From NCBI GenBank assembly GCA_030141605.1, contig JAQGDQ010001835.1:1-23754 (forward strand): DNA of 23,754 nucleotides, in the 5' to 3' direction. The position numbers and the translations under genes are program-made. The stretch comes from Tubiluchus corallicola. Lineage: Eukaryota; Priapulida; Priapulimorpha; Priapulimorphida; Tubiluchidae. Each line of letters starts with the position of its first letter. Position 1 is the stretch's first letter. Of this stretch, positions 14,159 through 22,911 are shown one piece after another. Under the pieces are notes generated by a model. The model ran no database searches. It saw only the letters and a list, made by a program, of their open reading frames with translations, and was not told the DNA's origin.

Positions 14159-17100
14159 CTAGGAAAAATATTTTGAAATAAAAGAGCAATTCTTTCTTCG
14201 GCTACAAAATCGGGCCACAGATGGCAACACAGACAATAGTTGTAAACTTGTGCTGCCACCTGTTTGCTCGATCATAAATCTTTATTGTTGAATGAGGAGA
14301 CTAACAACAGATGGTGCACTAAATTTTTGAAAGCTTAAGTTTTTGTACTGAGATTTTCATTGAACGTTAATGAGAAGACTAACAACAGATGGCAGCACCA
14401 GTAAGAAATTCCCCAATAGCTAATCTGTCATAACATGTGAAAGTTGAAATTTTTGTACTGAGATTTTGTTGTTCATATCATTTCTAAGACTAACAACAGG
14501 TGGCAGCACCAGTAAGCAATTCCCCAATAGCTAATCTGCCATAACATGTGAAAGTTGAAATTTTTGTACTGAGATTTTGTTGTTCATATCTTTTTAAGAC
14601 TAACAACAGGTGGCAGCACCAGTAAGCAATACCCCAATAGCTAATCTGCCATAACATGTGAAAGTTGAAATTTTTGTACCGAGATTTTGTTGTTCATATC
14701 TTTTTAAGACTAACAACAGATGGCAGCACCAGTAAGCAATTCCCCAATAGCTAATCTGTCATAACATGTGAAAATTGAAATTTTTGTACTGAGATTGTTT
14801 GTTCATATCATTTTTAAGACTAACAACAGGTGGCAGCACCAGTAAGCAATTCCCCAATAGCTAATCTGCCATAACATGTGAAAATTGAAATTTTTGTACT
14901 GAGATTTTTTTGTTCATGTCATTTTTCTGTGCAGAGAAACAAAATTTTTTTATAATTGCAGGGCCATCTGGTGACGCCAAGAAGAAACAATTTCACAGCC
15001 ATTTATTAAACAGCGCCACTTTTTTTCAAAGAACTAGCAAGCTAAAAAGAATGGAAATTGTAAACAGTTTCTAGTGGCTTACTTTAATGGCAGCTCCAAC
15101 ACCGTTCAGATCAAGCAGAAACGTGTCATGACCAAATATGGAATTGAGTTCGTAATAAGTCACGGCTTGATTTCCTGTAATAAAAAATGGACATCGGTCA
15201 TCAAAATTGATTTCCTGTAATAAAAATGAACACATTTGTCTTAAACTGATAAGTCTTCAATCAGTCCACTGAAAAGTTTAAAGTGAGTTCACTCTCGCAT
15301 GGCTGCTTCAGGCTACTACAGATGGCGCTGGCATGCATGCAGCAGGCCACTGAAAGGTTTAAAGTGAGTTCACTCGTGCATGGTTGCTTCAGACTACTAC
15401 AGATGGCGCTGGCATGCATGCAGCAGCCCACTGAAAGGTTTAAAGTGAGTTCACTCTCGCATGGCTACTTCAGGCTACTACAGATGGCACTGGCATGCAT
15501 GCAGCAGTCCACCGAAAGGTTTAAAGTGAGTTCACTCTCGCATGGCTGCTTCAGACTACTACAGATGGCGCTGGCATGCATGCAGCAGTCCACTGAAAGG
15601 TTTAAAGTGAGTTCACTCTCGCATGGCTGCTTCAGACTACTACAGATGGCGCTGGCATGCATGTAGCAGTCCGCTGAAAGGTTTAAAGTGAGTTCATTCT
15701 CGCATGGCTGCTTCAGACTACTACAGATGGCGCTGGCATGCATGTAGCAGTCCACTGAAAGGTTTAAAGTGAGTTCACTCTCGCATGGCTGCTTCAAGCT
15801 ACTACAGATGGCACTGGCATACATGCAGCAGTCCACTGAAAGGTTTAAAGTGAGTTCACTCTCGCATGGCTGCTTCAGGCTACTACAGGTGGCACTGACA
15901 TGCATGCAGCAGTCCACTGAAAGGTTTAAAGTGAGTTCACTCTCGCATGGCTGCTTTAGGCTACTACAGATGGCGCTGGCATGCATGCAGCAGTCCACTG
16001 AAAGGTTTAAAGTGAGTTCACTCTCGCATGGCTGCTTTAGGCTACTACAGATGGCACTGGCATGCATGCAGCAGTCCACTGAAAGGTGTAAAGTGAGGTC
16101 ACTCTCGCATGGCTACTTCAGACTGCTACAGATGGCGCTGCTAGCAAGCATGCAGCAGTCCACTGAAAGGTTTAAAGTGAGTTCACTCTCACATGGCTGC
16201 TTCAGACTGCTACAGATGGCGCTGCTAGCAAGCATGCAGCAGTCCACTGAAAGGTTTAAAGTGAGTTCACTCTCACATGGCTGTTTCAGACTACTACAGA
16301 TGGCGCTGGCACACAATGACTCTCTCATTCCACGTACCGCACTCTTGGAGAACCCTGGCGATCTCTCTCTGCTGCCATATTGGAAACAAAATGTCGCTCT
16401 GCACGCCCAGGACCATGACTGGACACTTGATGCGAGACAGTCCCGTGTGCAACGAGCCGTAGTCTTCAGCAACATCAAACAAGTCCATGGCCTGAAAAAA
16501 CAACGGAAAACGTCATGAGCATAAAGAAAGTTAACACAGTTACATGGCAGTATTCGGGCTTTGCTTAGTTACCTACTTACTGACTTACTGACTGACTTAC
16601 ACAGTTACATGGCAGTATTCAGGCTTTGCCTATTTACCTACTTACTGACTTACTGACTGACTTACATGGCAGTATTCAGGCTTTGCTTATTTACCTACTT
16701 ACTGACTGACTTACACAGTTACATGGCAGTATTCAGGCTTTGCTTATTTACCTACTTACTGACTTACTGACTGACATACATCATGTACAACAGATGTAAA
16801 AAGAACATTATCTGGAAATTTGGTTTTTGAATACTACAGTCCTTCCAAATAGGTAAGAGGCCAGAGTGGGCACTTAGCAACCGAAGTTAACTGGCGCTAA
16901 GTCTGGCCAGTAACCGGATAGGTGACCACGATGAGAAATGTCTCTCGGCAGTTTCATCTGTTATATTTCTACTTGTTGTACTAAATTTATCTTGTTGTAC
17001 ATGCAACAAAAACCTGAGAAAAACACCACTGCAGTTACAGTGTCTCTAGGATTACACTAGATACTGGTCCTGCCACCAGCATCTACGTTAAGTACATCGT

Positions 17101-17801
17101 GCCACTGACGGGCAGGTCCTAGCATGTGGTGTACTCAAGTACATTAAAAACAGAATAAGGCTGCAAGTTTCATCAACTGATACAAAGAATTTCATGTAGA
17201 ACTGCTCTGACTCAGGTGTTGGTCAGGTGCTATTGCTCAGGTGCAATGCACACGGACAGAAAAACACAAAACAGTGTGTGCAGGACGTTCGTTCCTCGTG
17301 TGCATTCAGTACAGAAAAACGCGAAACGTTTTGCAGAACAAGTGGAAGAAAATTCGCTTGATGTTTTCCATTTTTCACCATCCTTGTGAACCAGGCTTAA
17401 CACGTGATCAGATGCAATTTAAGTCTTACCTTTGAAATGTACAGGAGAGAATTGGGATCAAATTTCGTACAGAAACTTTCTCCCTGATAATCCAGGTAAT
17501 TCTCTTACCTTTGAAATGTACAGGAGAGAGTTGGGATCAAATTTCATGCAGAAACTCTCTCCCTGATAATCCAGGTAATTCTCTATCATGAAGTTCGGGC
17601 AGAGACTCGGAGCTGCCAACTGATCGATTCTCTTCCGGCCGAACCTCTGCTCCCATTCCGGACCACTCCTGTACGTTATCGTCGCGATTTCCCTGTAACG
17701 AACGAATATAGTCGTGAGAAGCTTTCGAAGAGCTGGTTTGAAAAGTTGTGCAACAGCAGCTTTGGGGAGTAGATGGATGGAGGACTAACAACTAGTGTAA
17801 T

Positions 17802-17843
<42 letters not shown>

Positions 17844-20800
17844 AGAGAGAGAGAAGGCAGTAAAGTTACACATTACTGTTCGAAAGTGAAGCCCAAGAAG
17901 CCATATCACTTCATGTTCATGTCCAGCATTGCGGCTTTTGTTTTGACTAACATACCTTGTCAAACCCATCAACTGACCACAGCTATACCTCCCATTTTTA
18001 AGCTCTAAACCTAATCAGCAAAAAATGTGAAAAAGGAGGTGGGGTATTCAAAAAAAACTGAACACGAACTTTAGGGAAGGAATTGGTCAACAGTAGCCAA
18101 CCAGAACCTACAGGTGAAAAACTCATCAGAAAATAATAACAAAAAAAGCCAAACAGCAATTGATATTTAGATTGAGAATAAGGAGCCTGAGTCTTCAAAG
18201 TCCATATCAGGCCTGGAATACAGATACAAAAGAAGACTGTTTATGAAGATGGATAACTCATCGTCTAAATTATTTTAGTCCTTGTCAGCCAATCAGACGT
18301 CCCGTAACTGAGAATCAGACGATAATTATATCCGCACCTGGCTAGTTTCATTCCAGTTCTGGGATACTTCCCGTCGTAGTAATTGCCCCGGTTCCAGTTT
18401 GGATCCGACATGATGGTCCGTCGCTGCAGGTACCTCATGGCGATGGACGACGGGTGCGATTGTGCGCAGGATGATATGGTTACCACGCTGTAATAAAATG
18501 AGAAACCGTAATCATAACAGCTGTGCTTTGAAAGTGCGAAATGTTTTACTTGTGATATGCTGCAAACCTTTCATAAATTCTTGTGTGAAACTATGCTTCA
18601 CTCAGACTTCAGACAAAAGACACATTTGAATTACACATGAAAGACACATTGAAAGACACATTTGAAATAGTCATGAAAGAGATATTGAAAGCTGACAACA
18701 ATAATTGTGGAAGTCAACACAAAAGACACAATGGACTTAGACATGAAGGGCACTTTGGAAACCAAGGCACATTGGAAGTTGACGCAAAAGACACATTCGA
18801 ATTAGTCACGAAAGACACATAGGAAGTCGACACAAAAGACACATAGGAAGTTGACGCAAAAGACACATTCGAATTAGTCACAAAAGACACATAGGAAGTC
18901 GACACAAAACACACATAGGAAGTCGACGCAAAAGACACATTCGAATTAGTCACGAAAGACACATAGGAAGTCGACACAAAAGACACATAGGAAGTCGACA
19001 CAAAAGACACATAGGAAGTCGACACAAAAGACACATAGGAATTCAACAGAGAAGACACATAGGAAGTCGACACAAAAGACACATAGGAATTCAACAGAGA
19101 AGACACATAGGAAGTCGACACAAAAGACACATAGGAAGTCGACACAAAAGACACATAGGAAGTCGACACAAAAGACACATAGGAATTCAACAGAGAAGAC
19201 ACATAGGAAGTCGACACAAAAGACACATAGGAATTCAACAGAGAAGACACATAGGAAGTCGACACAAAAGACACATTGGAAATCAACACACATGACACAT
19301 TAGAATTCGACATGAAAGACACGTTAGAATTCGACATGAAAGACACGTTGGAAGTTGATACCTACGAGCTGCCTTACAAGAAAAAACTTGCTAGACTGAA
19401 CATGCTGTTAGTTCTGCTTAAATAGATACCATGTTAAGTAGTTACGTTTGTTATCAATATGGGCTGGTTTTAATTAAGTAGGATTGGACAGGACTGTGAC
19501 TGGATCAGATCGGATCAGCATGGATAAAATGGAGTGTAATGTGAGTTAATTGGAGGTGAGGTGAATGAGATCAATGAGTTTAATGAGGTTATATGAGGCT
19601 GAGGATAAAATACAGGACAATTAGTCGCTAGATTAAATTAAAGCAGAAACATGACGTGACATGACAAGGTCTTACGTTACGCTGCATTACATTGCATTAC
19701 GTTACACTACATTATCTACTTACTTTTTTATTCTGTCAGGGAACAGGACGCCGGCCATCAAGCTCAACATGCCACCTAGTGATGAACCAACAGACGCATG
19801 CAACTGAAAATACACATACATTATTAGACAAGAATATCAACTTATGCAACCTTAAAAATATTAGTAACACACCACAAACACTTACAGTACAATCCGGAGA
19901 TTTTCCACCACCAAAAGTCATTAAATAAACTTTTTGTACATGAACATCAGCTGCAAAGTAATCTCAAAATTACTGCATAGTACAGTCAGGAAATCTTCTA
20001 CCACATCACAAACAGTTAATGAACTCATATAAACACCATGAAAAGCTGAACAGATAGATAGAGAGAGAGAATGGGTTAAAATAATGAAATTAAAGCAGAG
20101 CTACAAAAATATAGTAGCAACCTTTTTAGTAGATGCAAGAGACGAAAAAGACTTCAGCATTTGTTCATTTTCCTTTAAAGCTATTTTATCTAGCCGTACG
20201 ATTATCATTTTGCCAATAACTAATGGTCAGTAGTAATCACAGTTTTTTAAGCTGAAAGCCTTACTAATAGGGTAAACCCATTTGGACTTAGTAGTAGGAT
20301 AACTTTCAGCTTTTCCTGCGAAAATAATCCGAATCCTGTCCCAAAAAGGACCATCAAGATTGATTTTCCCGTGAAAGTAGAACTAGACATTCAGACAAAC
20401 AGACTCAAGTTCATTAATGTTCTACACATAGATAACTTAAATGATTCCAAAGAAATTCATCTATTTATACACTGTGTCAGCCTATCCAGCAGTTAACGAG
20501 AGGATTGGTTTCATGCAAATGGTGTAACAGGACGGGTACATAGTTCAAATTAAGGATTATTTTCTAAGATAAGACACTTGACTTGTCAGATGTGTTTTAC
20601 CCACGTTTTAAATAGAATCTTCAGCACAAAACTGACACGGTTAATCTAACGTTCAGTGATCAATTGACTAATGGCAACAGGAGCAAGGGTGTATTGAAAT
20701 ATTTATAATGGTTGATTGGGAAACAAGCGTTTGTGGCGTGTTAGCAAACGCGATATTGCCTTTACCGAGCAAACAGAACTGAGCTTGCAAACAAAGTTAC

Positions 20801-22103
20801 CTTAACATTAACGCAACACCGGACCCAATGTTAAACTGAAGGTCAAAACAATCTGCTCTTGAAAATATAGAAAGGAAACATTTCAAAAATGACTTACGTG
20901 AAAGAATTATTACCACATAAACACAATTTCACGTTTGCACCACTAGTTCTTTGCTGTTACATGAATTTCGCCATTTGCTAATTACATTGGCACTAGCGCC
21001 TGCATTTCGGAAAGTGCTGCACAAAAAACTGGAGCTGGACCTCTCAGTTCAGATGTGTTAGTTTGTGATGAACCACGCACATTCAACAGCTCATGCGTGA
21101 GTACAGTGGTAAGTTTGAAATTTGAATTTTTATCTTAAAATGTGCCTAATTTTAATACAACACATTGAATATCTCACAGTAGCGCTGTACTTCAATTTTC
21201 TCTTTCACAAACACGTGTAACACGCTCATGAATATTTTTGAATCTGTTAAAAATTACGTTAGTTTGTGATGTCATAAATAGTTGGGCCTCCCGTGAATTA
21301 AAATTTTAATCTATTATTTAATTATCAGAAATGCTTTTGCAGTAGTAATTGTGTTAAAATGTATACTTTGAAAGTACTTCAAAGTGGGGTAGTTGAAAGA
21401 AAAATCATCCTGTCTTCCTTTAAGCTAGAATGCATTAATGCATTATGCAATAAGCTGCCATGCGAGGACATTTATCACTGGAGCAAAAGAGGAGGTTTAT
21501 GCGCATTAGAGACGGCGAATGAGTAACAAAAGAGGACAGTCAGGTCACCTTGATGAAGGTACAATCATTCGAGCATTGAATGTGACGCATTTACGACTGA
21601 ATACGAATCAAATGAACTGTACAGGCTTAGAATGATTCTCTTGATTTGTTCAAAATAAACACAGAGTAAGTCTTTGCTGCCCTTTTCTAGGAAAGCTAGA
21701 CGCAGGAGAATAAATAGTAATCGTAATAGTAGACGTAATAGTAATAGAGTCAAAGTAAAGGTAATAGTGATAATAATAATAATAATCATAATAGCAATAG
21801 TAAAAGTAATAGTAATAACAATAGTAATAGTAATAGTAATAGTAAAAATAATAGTAATGGTAATAGTAATAGTAACAGTAAGGGTAATAGTTAAAGTAAT
21901 AGTAATAGTAATAGTAATGGTAATAGTAACAGTAATGATAACAGTGGAGCTAAACAGAAAACAGAAGAACTAAAAAGGTGAATGCAACACAAACAACCGT
22001 GCAGTAAATTACATACCTGGTCAATTTTGAGGTAGTCTAGAAGATGAAATTGTGCCTTGGTCAAGTCTTCAACACAGAGAATTGGAAACGTTGTTGCATA
22101 GGG
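14087..22103 (-). CDS. metX: Homoserine O-acetyltransferase (MetX/MET2 type), 3' seven exons
   Basis: Alpha/beta-hydrolase-fold acyltransferase that moves an acetyl group from acetyl-CoA to homoserine, an early step of methionine synthesis; related family members act on serine or use succinyl-CoA, so the exact substrate is inferred. Exons in order: 22017-22103, 19724-19803, 18338-18487, 17509-17692, 16338-16491, 15083-15174, 14087-14158. All junctions are GT-AG, all phases match, and the seven join into about 272 residues ending in TAA. The triad is visible: nucleophile Ser in GSSLGGM (exon at 19724), Asp in VQSDILFP (exon at 16338) and His in FGHDTFLLD (exon at 15083). Family proteins are ~350-400 residues, so roughly 100 N-terminal codons lie outside the window or are unrecognised in 22110-23754. 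The introns hold most of the tandem repeats of this region. Confidence 0.93.
14377..14935. repeat. ~110-bp tandem repeat in the last MetX intron, five units
   Basis: Starts at 14377, 14488, 14598, 14708 and 14818. Each unit has GACTAACAACAGRTGGCAGC, CCCCAATAGCTAATCTG and TTGAAATTTTTGTACTGAG. A degenerate unit precedes it at ~14240-14370. It is mirrored by 2641-3016. Confidence 0.9.
15083..15174 (-). CDS. metX: MetX exon 8: catalytic His
   Basis: 92 nt, acceptor attacag, donor gtaagc. Encodes [18 protein letters not shown], then [12 protein letters not shown]; His of GHDTF is the catalytic base. By eye it is identical to the inverted copy at 2393-2484. The acceptor and the first bases are duplicated 40 bp upstream (15202-15222). 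Confidence 0.94.
15202..15222 (-). repeat. Duplicated MetX exon 8 acceptor
   Basis: TTTTTATTACAGGAAATCAA occurs at the true acceptor (minus, ending near 15167) and again 40 bases upstream. The second site would read GAAATCAATTTTGA and hit an in-frame stop after a few codons when joined to exon 7. The same duplication is present in the left arm (2341-2360 and 2381-2400). Confidence 0.88.
15270..16330. repeat. 81-bp minisatellite filling MetX intron 7, 13 units
   Basis: Same array as 1250-2310 in opposite orientation and near identical in unit order and variants. On the plus strand each unit has CTACTACAGATGGCGCTGG and GGCATGCATGCAGCAGTCC. It begins within ~25 bases of the exon 7 donor and runs to about 95 bases before the exon 8 acceptor. 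Confidence 0.93.
16338..16491 (-). CDS. metX: MetX exon 7: catalytic Asp
   Basis: 154 nt, acceptor ttttcag, donor gtacgt. Encodes [31 protein letters not shown] and [13 protein letters not shown]. The Asp in QSDILFP is the family's catalytic acid. It is flanked upstream by the 65-bp array and downstream by the 81-bp array. An inverted copy lies at 1076-1229 and differs at two positions (GTC/GTG and TCC/TCT), both synonymous. Confidence 0.94.
16536..16785. repeat. 65-bp tandem repeat upstream of MetX exon 7, ~4 units
   Basis: Plus-strand unit: ACATGGCAGTATTCAGGC, TTTGCTTATTTACCTAC, then TTACTGACTTACTGACTGAC. On the sense (minus) strand this gives two or three GTAAGT per unit. The left arm has only two units. 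Confidence 0.88.
16850..16965 (+). repeat. 5S rRNA-like fragment (SINE3-type or 5S pseudogene)
   Basis: CCGAAGTTAAC, GTCTGGCCAGTAACCGG, ATAGGTGACCAC and the final CTCTCGGCAG line up in order with the second half of eukaryotic 5S rRNA, including the internal promoter boxes (GAAGCTAAGC, GGATGGGTGACC). It is too diverged and incomplete for a working 5S gene. It lies in a MetX intron, antisense. Confidence 0.5.
16966..17423. other. MetX intron 6, nothing recognised
   Basis: No exon or array is seen; the small open frame at 17241-17435 lacks any domain. Confidence 0.45.
17424..17502 (-). repeat. Tandem duplicate of the MetX exon 6 donor boundary
   Basis: Bases 17424-17502 repeat 17503-17581 with four differences in 79. 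The copy carries the last ~72 bases of exon 6 plus a second donor gtaaga. Reading through the true donor into the copy gives [16 protein letters not shown] and then a stop, so use of the distal donor would truncate the protein before the catalytic Asp and His. Confidence 0.92.
17509..17692 (-). CDS. metX: MetX exon 6
   Basis: 184 nt, acceptor ttacag, donor gtaaga. Encodes [20 protein letters not shown], then [14 protein letters not shown] and [12 protein letters not shown], the family's lid-region and Y-L-x-x-Q-G motifs. The last ~72 nt plus the donor are tandemly duplicated just downstream at 17424-17502 (separate entry). Confidence 0.94.
17804..17856. repeat. (GA)n microsatellite
   Basis: About 50 bases of near-perfect GA repeat with two interruptions, in MetX intron 5. 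Confidence 0.95.
17860..18337. other. MetX intron 5, no gene seen
   Basis: No array or recognisable element. The open frames here show no family similarity. Confidence 0.45.
18338..18487 (-). CDS. metX: MetX exon 5
   Basis: 150 nt, acceptor attacag, donor gtgcgg. Encodes [19 protein letters not shown], then [17 protein letters not shown] and TGMKLAR, a highly conserved MetX block (SDPNWN..YY.G..P..G...AR) that contributes to substrate binding in the family. Confidence 0.94.
18606..19350. repeat. 24-bp minisatellite in MetX intron 4
   Basis: About 30 units of the form GACACATAGGAAGTCGACAC plus AAAA, with a variant GACACATAGGAATTCAACAG plus AGAA, decaying toward both ends. The 24-bp unit is a multiple of three, so the minus strand reads an open SFVSTSYV repeat of 210 codons and a second frame FCVDFLCV. 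These are by-products of the repeat, not genes. Confidence 0.93.
19351..19723. other. MetX intron 4, cryptic simple sequence
   Basis: Weakly periodic runs: GGATCAGATCGGATCAGC, TGAGG/ATGAG (19550-19605) and TTACGTTAC/CATTACATT (19670-19710). No gene. Confidence 0.5.
19724..19803 (-). CDS. metX: MetX exon 4: nucleophile elbow
   Basis: 80 nt, too short to stand out as an open frame. Acceptor ttttcag, donor gtaagt. Encodes [16 protein letters not shown] and LFPDRIK. GSSLGGM is the family nucleophile motif, with the second Ser as the catalytic residue. The exon ends with two bases (AA) that join C of the next exon to give Asn. Confidence 0.93.
19804..21714. other. Long MetX intron 3, mostly featureless
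   Basis: No exon is recognised. One imperfect hairpin lies at ~20249-20312 (AAGCTGAAAG ... CTTTCAGCTT, with inner TTACTAA/TTAGTAG). No mobile element ends are found. Confidence 0.45.
21715..21950. repeat. (AATAGT)n-like hexanucleotide/trinucleotide tract
   Basis: Imperfect GTAATA/AATAGT repeat with many TAATAG units and point variants over ~230 bases, just downstream of the first visible MetX exon. Confidence 0.9.
22017..22103 (-). CDS. metX: MetX first visible exon (exon 3 in my numbering)
   Basis: 87 nt, acceptor ttttcag, donor gtatgt, 29 codons in phase 0. Encodes [18 protein letters not shown] and LLDYLKIDQ, matching the MetX segment just before the nucleophile elbow. The preceding exon should end with the conserved STGPSS-type loop; it is not seen before the right edge. 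The numbers 3-9 used for these exons are only for reference, because the true exon count is unknown. Confidence 0.9.
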
Positions 22104-22143
22104 CTGAAAAATAGGAGCCATGTTATAATGTGAGGTGACCTAG

Positions 22144-22183
22144 TGTAGTAGTGGTAGTAGTGGTATTAGTGGTAGTAGTAGTG

Positions 22184-22272
<89 letters not shown>

Positions 22273-22412
22273 GGTAGTGGTGGCAGCAGTGGCTGTAGTG
22301 GCAGTAGTAGTAGTGGTAGTAGTGGTATTAGTAGTAGTAGCAGTAGCAGTAGTAGTAGTTGTTGTTGTCGTTGGTGGTGGTGGTGGTGGTGTTGTTGTTG
22401 TTATTGTTTTCA
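22144..22412. repeat. (GTA/GTG)n trinucleotide tract
   Basis: About 270 bases of GTA, GTG and GCA triplets, turning into GTT/GGT at the 3' end. It starts ~40 bases upstream of the MetX exon at 22017-22103. The apparent poly-Val and poly-Thr open frames are artefacts. Confidence 0.95.
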
Positions 22413-22900
22413 TGTCAAGTCACTGTTGCTGTCAAGGTTATTATTAGGTTCCTTTGCCTTTAATAGAGGTAATAACTTCTACAACAAAGACTGCTTTGAT
22501 TGGCTTGTCTTCGATATGCTTCGTATCATGTTTATCTTCGTAAGCACCGATTATACCCTGTTTACGGATTCCACCGAGAGATGGCACCACACTCCTGCGA
22601 AGTTTGCAAATTTACAATTACCGCGAAGCAAATTTGGCGAATTAAGGTCGCCTGCGCAAGATGCTTAGAAAGTTGATATAAATGTGGGACAAGAGGTCAG
22701 AGTTACCGTACCTGAATTGCAAAATTTGGTGAAGATTGAACGTAGCCTCTCTCCCCCACCTCCCCACATCCCAAATGTTCTCCCCGCTCGCTGTCACTAG
22801 GGATGGAAACTTCAAGAGCATTGAGTGACGTCTCGAAGGACTTTTGGATGCTCTTGTGACCTGCAGTTTTAGTAACTGCTTTTTTGAAAATGTTACAATG
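22413..22900. other. MetX upstream intron, no exon found
   Basis: I looked on the minus strand for the conserved N-terminal MetX blocks and did not see them. Nothing else is recognised. Confidence 0.4.
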
Positions 22901-22911
22901 CAGTTTTTGTC

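Noticed and set aside
16850-16965. Functional 5S rRNA gene
   Set aside because: Only the second half is recognisable and it is strongly diverged; no proper 3' T-run terminator was seen.
18714-19346. 210-codon Ser/Val/Phe repeat protein on the minus strand
   Set aside because: By-product of the 24-bp minisatellite; a second frame is equally open, and the array lies in a MetX intron.
22123-22447. Poly-Val and poly-Thr proteins
   Set aside because: Pure trinucleotide microsatellite read in frame on each strand.
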